64,000 bases of DNA, from assembly GCF_029407905.1 (NCBI RefSeq), contig NC_073633.1, positions 28,348,501 through 28,412,500 on the forward strand, read 5' to 3'. The translations under genes and the position numbers were made by a program. The DNA is from Bubalus kerabau. Its lineage: Eukaryota > Chordata > Mammalia > Artiodactyla > Bovidae. Shown here one piece after another: positions 23,471-35,950 of this stretch (its first letter is position 1; each line of letters opens with the position of its first letter). The notes under the pieces were generated by a model, which was not told the origin of the DNA, ran no database searches, and was given only the letters and a program-made list of their open reading frames with translations.

Positions 23471-24244
23471 CCTCTCTCAGGACACAGTAGTACACAGCGG
23501 CGTCTCTCAGGGTGAGCTGGGGCAGGACCAAGGTGCTGGACTTTCTGTCTGAAGCTATGGTCAGAGAGGCCATGCTGCTGTTCACTGTGCCTCGTAAGCC
23601 ACGAATGACATACTGTGGACTCTGATTGGGATTTTGCCGATACCAATGTATATAGTCATTTCCACCAATGGTAGAGTGGTTACAAGGCAGGTTTACATCC
23701 TCTCCTTCAGCACAATCCATGGAGCTTGGCTGGGTGATCTTAGCATTAATCACAGTCCCTAAAGGGTCAAGAATATAAAATTATCCTGTGACAACAAATC
23801 AGTGTAATTCTGTGGATCAAGGGCACAACACTCCCCAAACTGTCTAGACCTACCCCCTACTCCAGTGTTTTTATCTATGTCCTGAGAAATATTATTGATG
23901 CCTATTATATAGGGACCAAAGACACATGGCAAGAATCTAAGAACTCTACAGGCTTTATCCCAGGGTCCTTGGCTCAATAACCCCAGAGATTTCTTCCAAC
24001 CTACTTACTGCTAAGGTCTCTTCCGGATCATGGCTATGGAATAACATGTCATGTTGAAATTTGCGCTCACTAGCAAATGCATAGATCTGTTCTCAATTCC
24101 ATTGCAATAATGCTGAATAAAACACAGGAAGACGAGTAGAGAGCAAGTGACGCTTTATGGTCCCTTGGCCTCAAAGTCAACCTTTGTAGACATAGAACAC
24201 TTACCCAAGGTCAGAAAAACAGTTATTCCAATCACCAGCCTCAT
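23471..24244 (-). CDS. TRAV26: T-cell receptor alpha V segment, TRAV26 family, intact
   Basis: The leader exon is 24205-24244 (ATG at 24242-24244, MRLVIGITVFLTLG, donor GTAAGT). The V exon is 23471-23758 after the acceptor CCCTTTAG, and the splice gives ...LGTVINAKITQPSSMDC. Diagnostic TRAV26 features are the QPSSMDCAEGE start, NLPCNHSTIGG (Cys23), YIHWYRQNP, DRKSSTLVLPQ and LRDAAVYYCVLRE (Cys104). The first SMDC cysteine in FR1 is also found in human TRAV26-1. No stops or frameshifts. The L1-V intron is 446 bp. The downstream recombination signal has a poor nonamer, so usage may be low. Whether it corresponds to 26-1 or 26-2 is unclear, since it shares residues with both. Confidence 0.92.
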
Positions 24245-24249
24245 ACTTC

Positions 24250-25440
24250 AAGAACAAACCAGGATTGTGGGCTCAGAGCTCACACTTGTGTCTGCTCCTA
24301 GGCTTGTTTCCAGAGAACAGAAACAACTGTTGCTGTTAGATACTTACAACCAGTGCAGGTATCTGTTGCAGTGTATTGTTGCCAGGATCGCTCAGCCAAT
24401 GATCAAGCAGTTCCTTGTCTAGGTCTTCCTGCCCTGTTTTAGTCACATCCCACAAAGAAGGCAAGACATCCCCAACTCACAGTGTGCCGACTGCTATCCC
24501 TTGTGAAGTTTAAAGTCTGGCTCTGAAAAAGGAACATCAATCCCAGTGGTGTGTTTATCCAGAACCTGTCTTCTATCATTTCTTCTTCAAAGAAATTTTC
24601 TGATGCTCCGTGAAGCTTGTGGAAAACATTGTTTAATCCCAGAAAACTTTACTGAGCTCTATATTGTAAAGAGATGAAAATTCCCATCCATGTTCTAGCA
24701 AATGTACCTGAGATTTCAAAGTAGGCTTGGTTTTTCTGAGGGACAGGACATATTAGTAACATTGAGACAAAAAGCTAAACGTCTTGAGCTCAGACTTTGA
24801 AACTCAGCATCCTGAAAAGGTCCTTGGAATCATGCATCTGTCTCCATCTAGGCAGACATTTCTCAATGCATCGGTTCTTGGTATAGTAACTGATGACAAG
24901 GATGGTATTCTCCTCATCCTCCTTGAACAACGGTCCTTAATCCCTATGCCCTCTGTGCCCAAGTTTGTAGGTGCTCTGCACCAAAGATGTAGACACTGAG
25001 AGAAAAGACAGAAGGGAAAGCAAACTATCTGGGGTGGTGAAGGGTGAAGGTGGGTGATCCTGGCAGAAAAAGAGGAGTGAAGAGAAAAGAGCGTAAGGAA
25101 TAGGGAAGGAAGAGTTAACCAGGGGTGGGAAATGGGAAAGCAGGGTTTAGGGAGGTACATAGAAAAGGTTTAGGCTATAAGGCTATGATTCCCTGAATCC
25201 TTCTCCACATGCACTCAACAAAGGATTATAAAATCAGTTTATCAAAAGACAATGAAAATCTGTCACTTTTCTTCACTTTTCTGTGGAACATCGATGGAAA
25301 ACATGTTTCCTTTCCTTTATAGCCAGAAAGGACCACTGTTTCCAAATAAAGCAGCCCCCTCTTGTGACTGAATAAACAAACTGCAGAGCTAAACTCCCAC
25401 CAGAAGTCAACCTTTTGAAAAGTTCCTCATCTTGAAAGGT
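24250..25440. other. No recognised gene
   Basis: Upstream region of TRAV26. A 118-codon minus frame and a 71-codon plus frame overlap near 24.8-25.0 kb, but neither has recognisable features. It may contain an unrecognised old repeat. Confidence 0.4.
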
Positions 25441-25443
25441 AAA

Positions 25444-25648
25444 TATCCCTGGTGGCTCAGCTGGTAAAGAATCCGTCTGTAATGTAGGCAATGGGGGTTC
25501 AATCCCTGGATCAGGAATATCCTCTGGTAAAGGAAATGGCTGCCCACTCCAGTGTTCTTGCCTGGGTAAATCCATGGACAGAGGAGCCTGTGGGCTACAG
25601 TCCATGGTGTCCCAAGAGCTGGACACAACTGAGAACACACACACATCG
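25444..25648 (+). mobile_element. Bov-tA type SINE
   Basis: CCTGGTGGCTCAGCTGGTAAAG head, body, CACAACTGAGAACACACACAC tail. Confidence 0.85.
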
Positions 25649-25649
25649 T

Positions 25650-26619
25650 AGTTGTACCACCTCTGTACTCAGCTGTGTTTTCTTAGTTCTATACCGAGCC
25701 ACAAAAGATTTTAATTATTTTTGGCTTCTTTGTTTTGTCATACCCCCATTATGAACCTCAGTTGTCAGCTTCTTTGTAGTTTTCCTTTTGTCTTTAACCT
25801 TCCCATATTTTAAGGTTATTCAATGTTTATAAAGAGAAGTTGCTACATATAAAGCACTCAAGAGTTATCTGTTTTCTGAATGAGTAGATGAGCTCTGGGG
25901 TCAAGTGCTTCTCCATAGTCCAAATCTTGCTCCTAAGGAGCCCCCTAAAATGATACACTCTGGCTGGCAATAAAAGCTGGAGATGATTTTCACAGTTAGG
26001 AGAGTTTTGGCTCATTTCACATAGATTAAAAAAATGGGAATAATGAAACCTACCTCTCAGGATTTTTATATTTAAATTAGATAATGAATCTGAAATGGAA
26101 ACCAGTGCCTGACAAAGAGAAAGCTCAATAAATACCAACTTTCTTTGTTCTAGTAAAACCTACCTCTCCTTCAATGTCCAGGTCTGTGACCTATTACTGT
26201 TTGTTCTTTACTCCACATCGGTTCAATGATGGAAGCTTCTAGGAAATTCACTTAATCAATTATTTTTCTGGAGACAGTCATTATTTTTCCCTATTCCCTG
26301 GGGTCATATTCTCCTAGCCACATTGACACACTCAGAAAACTGAAAGGACCCAGATGGAATCCTCAGATAAGGTTTTATTTTCATTAAAGTTTTAATATAT
26401 TTATTGCCTATTGGATATCACATTTCTCAGTTGGCTTTCCAAGATTTTGTCATTCTCATTATCTGTTTTCTTATTGATTTGAGGGAACTTTTAACATATT
26501 CTGTTTAACATAATCTTCATCTGAGTCCTTTTTCAGAAATACATCTTGCAAATATAGTTTATCAGTCTGTGTACTGACTTTCAAAACTCTTAGTAGTGAT
26601 TTATAACAAACACAATTTA
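25650..26619. other. No recognised gene
   Basis: Unique-looking sequence between the SINE and the left edge of TRDV1 unit copy 2. No V motifs. Confidence 0.4.
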
Positions 26620-26701
26620 AAAATACATTTTCATGTTCATAAGATACTACCTTGAAAGTTTTGTTTGTTTTTTTCTCTTTAAGCATTTAAAAAATATTTT
26701 A

Positions 26702-29700
26702 AGGTAATTATTGATAAGTATGATCCCCTTGCCATTTACTTTATTGTTTGGGGTTTGAATTTATACACCCTTTTTGTGTTTCCTGTCTAGAGAATATCCT
26801 CTAGTATTTGTTGGAGAGCTGGTTTGGTGGTGCTGAATTCTCTCAGCTTTTGCTTGTCTGTAAAGCTTTTGATTTCTCCTTCATATTTGAATGAGATCCT
26901 TGCTGGGTAGAATAATCTGGGCTGTAGGCTATTTTCTTTCATCACTTTAAGTATGTCTTGCCATTCCCTCCTGGCTTGAAGAGTTTCTACTGAAAGATCA
27001 GCTGTTATCCCTATGGGAATTCCCTTGTGTGTTATTTGTTGTTTTTCCCTTTCTGCTTTTAATATTTGTTCTTTGTGTTTGATCTTTGTTAATTTGATTA
27101 ATATGTGTCTTGGGGTGTTTCGCCTTGGGTTTATCCTGTTTGGGACTCTCTGGGTTTCTTGGACTTGAGTGATTATTTCCTTCCCCATTGTAGGGAAGTT
27201 TTCAATTATTATCTCCTCAAGTATTTTCTCATGGTCTTTCTTTTTGTCTTCTTCTTCTGGGACTCCTATGATTCGAATGTTGTAGTGTTTAATATTGTCC
27301 TGGAGGTCTCTGAGATTGTCCTCATTTCTTATAATTTGCTTTTCTTTTATCCTCTCTGATTCATTTATTTCTACCATTCTATCTTCTAATTCACTAATCC
27401 TATCTTCTGCCTCTGTTATTCTACTATTTGTTGCCTCCAGAGTATTTTTGATCTCATTTATTGCATTATTCATTATATATTGACTCTTTTATATTTCTTC
27501 TAGGTCCTTGTTAAACCTTTCCCAACCAAAAGACAAAGACTGGCTGAATGGATACAAAAACAAGACCCCTACATATTTTGTCTACAAGGGACTCACCTCA
27601 AAATGGGAGACACATACAGACTGAAAGTGAAGGGCTGGAAAAAGATTTTCCATGCAAACAGAGACCAAAAGAAAGCAGGAGTAGCAATACTCATATCAGA
27701 TAAAATAGACTTTAAAACAAAAGCTGTGAAAAGAGACAAAGAAGGTCACTACATAATGATCAAAGGATCAATCCAGAAGAAGATATAACATTTATAAATA
27801 TATATGCACCCAACATAGGAGCACCACAATATGTAAGACAAATGCTAACAAGTATGAAAGGAAAAATTAACAATAACACAATAATAGTGGGAGACTTTAA
27901 TACCCCACTCACACCTATGGATAGATCAACTAAACAGAAAATTTACAAGGAAACACAAACTTTAAACGATACAATAGACAAGTTAGACTTAATGAATATA
28001 TATAGGACATTTCATCCCAAAACAATGAATTTCACCTTTTTATCAAGTGCACACTGAACCTTCTCCAGGATAGATCACATCCTGGGCCATAAATCTAGCT
28101 TTGGTAAATTCAAAAAAAAAAAAAAATGAAATCATTCCAAGCATCTTTTCTGACCACAATGCAGTAAGAGTAGATCTCAATTACAAGAGAAAAACTATTA
28201 AAAATTCCAACATATGGAGGCTGAACAACACGCTGCTGAATAACCAACAAATCACAGAAGAAATCAAAAAAGAAATCAAAATTTGCATAGAAACGAATGA
28301 AAATGAAAACACAACAACCCAAAACCTGTGGAACACTGTAAAAGCAGTCCTAAGGGGAAAGTTCATAGCAATACAGGCATACCTCAAGAAGCAAGAAAAA
28401 ACTCAAATAAATAACCTAACTCTACACCTAAAGCAACTAGAAAAGGAAGAAATGAAGAACCCCAGGGTTAGTAGAAGGAAAGAAATCTTAAAAATTAGGG
28501 CAGAAATAAATGCAAAAGAAACAAAAGAGACCATAGCAAAAATCAACAAATCCAAAAGCTGGTTCTTTGAGAAGATAAATAAAATTGACAAACCATTAGC
28601 CAGACTCATCAAGAAACAAAGGGAGAAAAATCAAATCCATAAAATTAGAAATGAAAATGGAGAGATCACAACAGACAACACAGAAATACAAAGGATCATA
28701 AGAGACTACTATCAGCAATTATATGCCAATAAAATGGACAATGTGGAAGAAATGGGCAAATTCTTAGAAAAGTACAACTTTCCAAAACTGGACCAGGAAG
28801 AAATAGAAAATCTTAACAGACTCATCACAAGCATGGAAATTGAAACTGTAATCAGAAATCTTCCAGCAAACAAAAGCCCAGGTCCAGACGGCTTCACAGC
28901 TGAATTCTACCAAAAATTTAGAGAAGAGCTAACGCCTATCCTACTCAAACTCTTCCAGAAAATTGCAGAGGAAGGTAAACTTCCAAACTCATTCTATGAG
29001 GCCACCATCACCCTAGTACCAAAACCTGACAAAGATGCTACAAAAAAAGAAAACTACAGGCCAATATCACTGATGAACATAGATGCAAAAATCCTTAACA
29101 AATTCTAGCAATCAGAATCCAACAACACATTAAAAAGATCATACACCATGTCCAAGTGGAGGCTTTATCCCAGGAATGCAAGGATTCTTCAATATCCACA
29201 AATCAATCAATGTAATACACCAGATTAACAAATTGAAAAATAAAAACTATATGATTATCTCAATAGATGCAGAGAAAGCCTTTGACAAACTCAACATCCA
29301 TTTATGATAACTCTCCAGAAAGCAGGAATAGAAGGAACGTACCTCAATATAATAAAAGCTATATATGACAAACCCACAGCAAACATTATTCTCAATGGTG
29401 AAAAATTGAAAGCATTTCCTCTGAAGTCAGGAACAATACAAGGGTGCTCACTTTCACCATTACTATTCAACATAGTTTTGGAAATTTTGGCCACAGCAAT
29501 CAGAGCAGAAAAAGAAAAAAAGCAATCCAAATTGGAAAAGAAGAAGTAAAACTCTCACTGTTTGCAGATGACATGATCCTCTATATAGAAAACCCTAAAG
29601 ACTCCATCAGAAAATTACTAGAACTAATCAATGAATATAGTAAAGTTGCAGGATATAAAATCAACACAGAGAAATCCCTTGCATTCCTATACACTAATAA

Positions 29701-31645
29701 TGAGAAAATAGAAAGAGAAATTAAGGAAACAATTCCATTCACCATTGCAATGGAAAGAATAAAATACTTAGGAATATATCTACCTAAAGAAACTAAAGAC
29801 CTATATATAGAAAACTATAAAACACTGGTGAAAGAAATCAAAGAGGACACTAATAGATGGAGAAATATACCATGTTCATGGATTGGAAGAATCAATATAG
29901 TGAAAATGAGTATACTACCCAAAGCAATTTATAGATTCAATGCAATCCCTATCAAGCTATCAGTGGTATTCTTCACAGAGCTAGAACAAATAGTTTCACA
30001 GTTTGTATGGAAATACAATAAACCTCGAATAGCCAAAGCAATCTTGAGAAAGAAGAATGGAACTGGAGGAATCAAGCTGCCTGACTTCAGGCTCTACTAC
30101 AAAGCCACAGTCATCAAGACAGTATGGTACTGGCACAAAGACAGAAATATAGATCAATGGAACAAAATAGAAAGCCCAGAGATAAATCCATGCACATATG
30201 GACACCTTATCTTTGACAAAGGAGGCAAGAATATACAATGGATTAAAGACAATCTCTTTAACAAGTGGTGCTGGGAAAACTGGTCAACCACTTGTAAAAG
30301 AATGAAACTAGAACACTTTCTAACACAATACACAAAAATAAACTCAAAATGGATTAAAGATCTAAACGTAAGACCAGAAACTTTTAAACTCCTAGAGGAG
30401 AACATAGGCAAAACGCTCTCCGACATACATCACAGCAGGATCCTCTATGACCCACCTCCCAGAATATTGGAAATAAAAGCAAAAATAAACAAATGGGACC
30501 TAATTAAACTTAAAAGCTTCTGCACAACAAAGGAAACTATAAGCAAGGTGAAAAGACAGCCTTCAGAATGGGAGAAAATAATAGCAAATGAAGCAACTGA
30601 CAAACAACTAATCTCAAAAATATACAAGCAACTCCTTCAGCTGAATTCCAGAAAAATAAATGACCTGATCAAAAAATGGGCCAAAGAACTAAATAGACAT
30701 TTCTCCAAAGAAGACATACAGATGGCTAACAAACACATGAAAAGATGCTCAACATCACTCATTATCAGACAAATGCAAACCAAAACCACTATGAGGTACC
30801 ATTTCATGCCAGTCACAATGGCTGCGATCCAAAAGTCTACAAGTAATAAATGCTGGAGAGGGTGTGGAGAAAAGGGAACCCTCTTACACTGTTGGTGGGA
30901 ATGCAAATTAGTACAGCCACTATGGAGAACTGTGTAGAGATTCCTTAAAAAACTGGAAATAGAGCTGCCTTATGATCCAGCAATCCCACTGCTGGGCATA
31001 CACACTGAGGAAACCAGAAGGGAAAGAGACACGTGTACCCCAATGTTCATCGCAGCACTGTTTATAATAGCCAGGACATGGAAGCAACCTAGATGTCCAT
31101 CAGCAGATGAATGTATAAGAAAGCTGTGCTACATATACACAAAGGAGTATTACTCAGCCATTAAAAAGAATACATTTGAGTCAGTTCTAATGGGGTGGAT
31201 GAATCTGGAGCCTATTATACAGAGTGAAGTAAGCCAGAAAGAAAAACACCAATACAGTATACTAACGCATATTTATGGAATTTAGAAAAATGGTAACAAT
31301 AAGCCTGTATACGAGACAGCAAAAGAGACACTGATGTATAGAAGTCTTTTGGACTCTGTGGGAGAGGGAGAGGGTGGGATGATTTGGGAGAATGGCATTG
31401 AAACATGTATAATATCATATATGAAAAAAGTCGCCAGTCCAGGTCTGATGCATGACACTGGATGCTTGGGGCTGGTGTACTGGAACAACCCAGAGGGATG
31501 GTATGGGGAGGGAGGTGGGAGGAGGGTTCAGGATGGGGAACACGTGTATACCTGTGGCAGATTCATTTTTATATATGGCAAAACCAATACAATACTGTAA
31601 AGTTAAAAAAATAAACAAATTAAATTTAAAAGAAAATTAAAAAAT
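26702..31645 (+). mobile_element. L1 with 5' inversion
   Basis: The first 0.8 kb (26702 to about 27518) is in reverse and encodes the ORF1p coiled coil and RNA-binding part (minus strand, MNNAINEIKNTLEATNSRIT to PALQQILEDIL). The rest is forward: ORF2 endonuclease (27519-28100), reverse transcriptase (LPANKSPGPDGFTAEFYQKF, SLFADDMILYIENP with FADD) and C-terminal Cys-rich domain, then 3' UTR and A-rich tail. Frameshifts and stops split ORF2 (about 27790, 28057 and 29108), so it is inactive. Flanking repeats AAAAAATATTTTA at 26689-26701 and 31646-31658 are the target duplication. The structure fits twin priming. Confidence 0.93.
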
Positions 31646-32184
31646 AAAAAATATTTTACCTTGGTGGCTTCTATTGTTTCTGATGTGAAGTTAAGTATCA
31701 TTCTTAATGATGTTTCCCAGAATACAATATGGAAAGTGTCCATGGATATTGGCAAGATTGTTTCCACTTAAATAGATTTTTGAATTTGCCTTCAATCATT
31801 GCAGTGAAAGTCACAATCTTCTGCCAAAACCAGAGTGGTGGACTTGCAGAATTCCTTATTCAAATTTATGGCTTTCCTCATAGCATTGCTTCTGAATAAG
31901 GAGATTGTTTTGTAGGAAGTCAAGTATGGCAGTGAGTGGAAATGCTTGCTATGAACAAAGAGGTTATGGGATGGGTAATAGAAGAGGTAGTTATAAATAC
32001 CAGCTATAATCATGTGGTCATTTTCAGGAATGAGAACAATAATACTTAAGTGAATTTGTTTTTCATTTTGATATAAATATATTTATGTATCACATTAACC
32101 AATTTTAATTCCCCTCTCCCATTTGCCTGCATGTAGTAACGTAAGATATGCTAATATAAGTCGATCTTATATCTTATCATAGCT

Positions 32185-32430
32185 TAGTGGTGCCTGGAAA
32201 ATCCCATGGATGGAGAAGCCTGGTAGGCTGCAGTCCATGGGGTCGCTAAGGGTCAGACATGACTGAGCGACTTCACTTTCACTTTCATGTATTGAAGAAG
32301 GAAAATGGCAACCCACTCCAGTGTTCTTGCCTGGAGAATCCCAGGGACGGGGGAGCCTGGTGGGCTGCCATCTCTGGGGTTGCACAGAGTCAGACACGAC
32401 TGAAGCGACTTAGCAGCAGCAGCAGCAGTG
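32185..32430 (+). mobile_element. Two partial Bov-tA SINEs and an (AGC)n tail
   Basis: Bodies start near 32190 and 32297 (GGCAACCCACTCCAGTGTTC); the second ends GCGACTTAGCAGCAGCAGC. Confidence 0.8.
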
Positions 32431-32579
32431 AAGATAAAGGATTCAATGGGAGAATGTGGCTTAGCTATAAAAGAAAATAACTTCACTCCCAAATGGATAA
32501 ATGAACTTGCTATAATCTTCGCAGGATGAGGTTAGAATCTTTTGGGTTGAATGAGGAATTACTGCATTATATTAGCAAG

Positions 32580-32945
32580 AACTGTGGTGTTGGAAAAGAC
32601 TCTTGAGAGTCCCTTGGACTGCAAGGAGATCAAGCCAGTCAGTCCTAAAGGAAATCAATCCTGAATATTCATTTGAAGAACTGATGCTGAAGCTGAAACT
32701 CCAGTAATTTGGCCACTTGATGAGAAGAGCCACTCATTGGGAAAGACCCTTGTGCTTGGAAAGATTGAACACAAAAGGAGAAGGGGGCAGCAGAGGATGA
32801 GATTTTTAGATAGCATTACCAAATCAAGGGACGTGAATTTGAGCAAACTCTGGAAGATGGTGGAGGATAGAGGAGCTTGGCATGCTGCAGTCCATGGGGT
32901 CACAAAAAGTCAGACACGACTTAGTGACTGAACAGCAACAACAAC
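32580..32945 (+). mobile_element. BovB 3' fragment, orthologous to the one at 11408
   Basis: CTGTGGTGTTGGAAAAGACTC, ACTGATGCTGAAGCTGAAAC and the AGCAACAACAACA tail. Bounded by ATTAGCAAGAA on both sides, a likely target duplication. Confidence 0.85.
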
Positions 32946-34044
32946 ATTAGCAAGAAGCATAGTTTTACTTTCTTTATTCAAAAGTTGTTAAGAGAGTACA
33001 GATGGATGCCAGGTTAACAAACAGGGTACTGTAGCAGCTTTGTACTATCTAAACTAACTGGAAATATCTTTCCCAGAAAGTGTTTCCCGTATTGTTCTTG
33101 GTTAGGATTGGCCACAAAAGAAATTTGTGTAACATTTGCAAGGTGATTGTGATGAAGTAGCCATAGGTTTTATGTTTTGGGGGTTGGTACAGGGCTCCAG
33201 GGACTATGGTTATTCAATCATATTGCTGCTGCTGATCTGATAGCTCAACTTATTGTTGACTCACAACTCCTTCACTTCCCACCAAACCTCCTCCTTGTCT
33301 TCTCTGCTTTGGGCCGAGTATGCAGGCAGCATGTCTCCAAATGACACCCACTTCTCCTAAGGTCACCCACTACTGTGAGACTGAAGGAGGTGAAACAGAC
33401 ACATTTTAGTGTGTCTTTGTGGTTTCCATTTACCTAATGGCTCTAGTTTGTCCTTATGAGTCATAGTTTGTCCATGCTCTGGTCTATATCCAACTTTCTT
33501 CTTCAAATATTACTCTAGCTGACAAACAAATAGTTCAGTCTCAACATCAGATACCAAGATAACAGATTTGTATACACTCTTCCACCAGATCTAGCAATTA
33601 CCTGAGTCCTAATCTTTATAACTAATTTCTTATTCCACACCACTGGTGGTTCTGCTTCTTTGATTGTACCTTCAGTGACACAATACTAAGAATAAAGGAC
33701 TAAGGAAATTATTTTTATGATGATTCCAAGTAACTATACCCAGACTTGTGATGCGAGTGTATTTTAGTGAAACTGTCACTTTTAATTATTTATGGAGCAA
33801 GTTTAGACAACTTTACACATGTTCTGTATGATTGATTTAGTCAAAAATTCAACAAGAGAATGTTAACAGTAGAAAATTACTCTGGACATCAAATAACAAT
33901 GAAGAAGCTTTTACTTAGAATTAAATTCTATGATCCAGACCACTGATGAAGCAACCACACAATTATCATTTCTTGCTGGGATCTGCAGGTGTGCATCTCA
34001 GCTGGAGTCCTGCAGCATGGAGGCTCTCTCTTATTAAGCTCTGG

Positions 34045-34083
34045 GGTTTTTGTTCAGCTTTTCCCATTACTTCAACCATTGTG
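34045..34083 (-). other. Recombination signal of TRDV1 copy 2
   Basis: Minus strand: heptamer CACAATG (34077-34083), 23-bp spacer (34054-34076), perfect nonamer ACAAAAACC (34045-34053). Heptamer base 5 is A instead of G. Confidence 0.93.
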
Positions 34084-34653
34084 AGTTCACGGAGAGCACA
34101 GAAGTACTTTGCAGTATCTTCCAGCTGTAAGGCTGAAACGGTGAGGCTGATGGAGTTATCTGCTTTCTGGAAGTTTACAGAGTAACGGCCATCCCTTGCA
34201 TTCCCATCGTCTGAATACTGACGAATGAGGTAAGTCATCTGTCCACTGGGAAGCTGCTTGTACCAAAAAATGTAGTAGGAGATCATGTACCAACTGACTT
34301 CATACTGACAGTTCAGAGTGACTGACTGCTCCACTTGACGGGTTATGTCTGGCTGGTCTTGAGTAACTTTCTGGGCCACACCAGATCCTGTGGAAAAAAT
34401 CAGAAAACAGAGATGAAGCAGTGAATAAAATAGTGTAGGAATTAGACTCATTTAGGTCACCAAAAAGAAAAACTAAACTGAAATCCTAAGATGCTTGCTT
34501 TTCTCCAGTCCTCCTTTCCTCCCCAAGTCCCGGTGAAGCACCATGCACCTGTGTGCAGGCCTTTCACCCTGAACACTCGCACCCATGCTTGAAAGCATCC
34601 CTACCAGAAAAGGTGACGGCCAGGAGCACCCAGAGCAGGCTGGAGAGCGGCAT
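34084..34653 (-). CDS. TRDV1: T-cell receptor delta V segment, TRDV1 family, copy 2
   Basis: The leader exon is 34605-34653 (ATG at 34651-34653, MPLSSLLWVLLAVTFSG, donor GTAGGG). The V exon is 34084-34387 after acceptor TTTTTTCCACAG. It reads SGVAQKVTQDQ, Cys23 in VTLNCQYE, Trp in YYIFWYKQLP, GRYSVNFQKADNS, and LEDTAKYFCALRE with Cys104. It differs from copy 1 at many FR and CDR residues, and CDR1 is four codons longer (about VSWYMISYY). The 304-bp exon is fully open. It lies in a duplicated 4.4-kb unit also containing BovB and L1 insertions. The recombination heptamer carries one change. Expected to be functional. Confidence 0.92.
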
Positions 34654-34837
34654 GAGGCATGGATTCCCCTGCACAAATCTATTTAATTCTGCCTCAAGCT
34701 GAGATTTCAGTGTCTTTAAGTGCCTGAGAGCACATATACATAGTACCTGGGTTCCTTGTGACTCTCCCCCAAGACAGGAAGTGGGGTTTGTCATGTAGAT
34801 CAACCACATGGTCTGTGCACAGATGGAAAAAGTCTCA

Positions 34838-35290
34838 GTTCAGTTCAGTCGCTCAGTCCTGTCCGACTCTTTGTGACCCCATGGACTGCAGCAGGCCAGG
34901 CTTCCCTGTCCATCACCAATTCCCAGAGTTTACTCAAAGTCATGCCCATTGAGCCGGTGATGCCATCCAACCATCTCATCCTCTGTTATCCTGTTCTCCT
35001 CCTGCCTTCAATCTACCCCAGCATCAAGGTCTTTACAAATGAGTCAGTTTTTCGCATCAGGTGGTCAAAGTATTGGGGTTTCAGCTTCAGTATCAATCCT
35101 TTCAATGAATATTCAGGACTGATTTCCTTTAGGAGGGACTGGTTTGATCTCCTTGCAGCCCAAGGGGCTCTCAAGAGTTTTCTCCAATGCTACAGTTCAA
35201 AAGCATCAATTCTTTGGTACTCAGCTTTCTTTATGGTCCAATTCTCACATCCATACGTGATTACTGGAAAAACCATAGCTTTAAGTATAT
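34838..35290 (-). mobile_element. BovB LINE 3' fragment
   Basis: TTCAGTTCAGTCGCTCAGTC tail and the complement of BovB C-terminal codons. Inserted about 180 bp upstream of the TRDV1 copy 2 leader; copy 1 has no BovB at this place, so this insertion is younger than the duplication. Confidence 0.88.
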
Positions 35291-35950
35291 GACTACTGTC
35301 TGGCTCATCACAAATCTTTACTTTGTCTACCTATTTTTCCCTGGTCATTATGTTTGGCAGATTCTGAAAAGGGGCATGAAGAAAGCAATTAATATTAAAG
35401 GTTTGAACTGAGGGAAACTGAAGATTAAACAAGTTGACATACATCGGTAATTATTCAGTAAAATGATTTTTCCATCCTGTTTAAGATATAATTTTGTGTA
35501 GCCTATGAAACATTCTTGTAATCTACTGATTAGTCATTCATTAACCTTTACTTACTTGTCTCCATCCAGAATCTAGTGACTGTTTTAAAATATTCACAGA
35601 TCTTAGGCCTTTTGGGTAAAAAGCAATCTTATCCAAAATAATTAATGTATCTCTCTCTCTCTCTTTTTTTTTATTTCTATTTTTTTTACTGAGTTCCAGG
35701 GATCTACTCAGATTTTTCAATAAATAAAATTACTTCCACATGAAATAATTTTTTAAAAATCAGTCCATCTGAATTTCAGAGCCTATTCAGTGGTTTGTAT
35801 TTAAATGAAATTATAACAGGAATAAAATATTCTTTTGAAATCTGATACTGCTTCTTATGCATTAGACTTTGAGGGGGATCAGGGTATTCAATCCTCTTAC
35901 CTCTAAATGTAGAATTGTACTTATTAGATCATGTGTCCTAGAATTATCAT

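Larger units (their letters stand above)
26620..35950. repeat. TRDV1 duplication unit, copy 2 (with L1 insertion)
   Basis: Homologous to 9780-14222. After subtracting the L1 (26702-31645) its length is about 4.4 kb, close to copy 1. The two copies share the TRDV1 gene and the BovB insertion. Confidence 0.85.

Noticed and set aside
28101..30937. Long open frames of 335 and 497 codons with reverse transcriptase motifs
   Set aside because: They are pieces of a broken L1 ORF2, not host genes or a retroviral pol (no LTR, protease or integrase).
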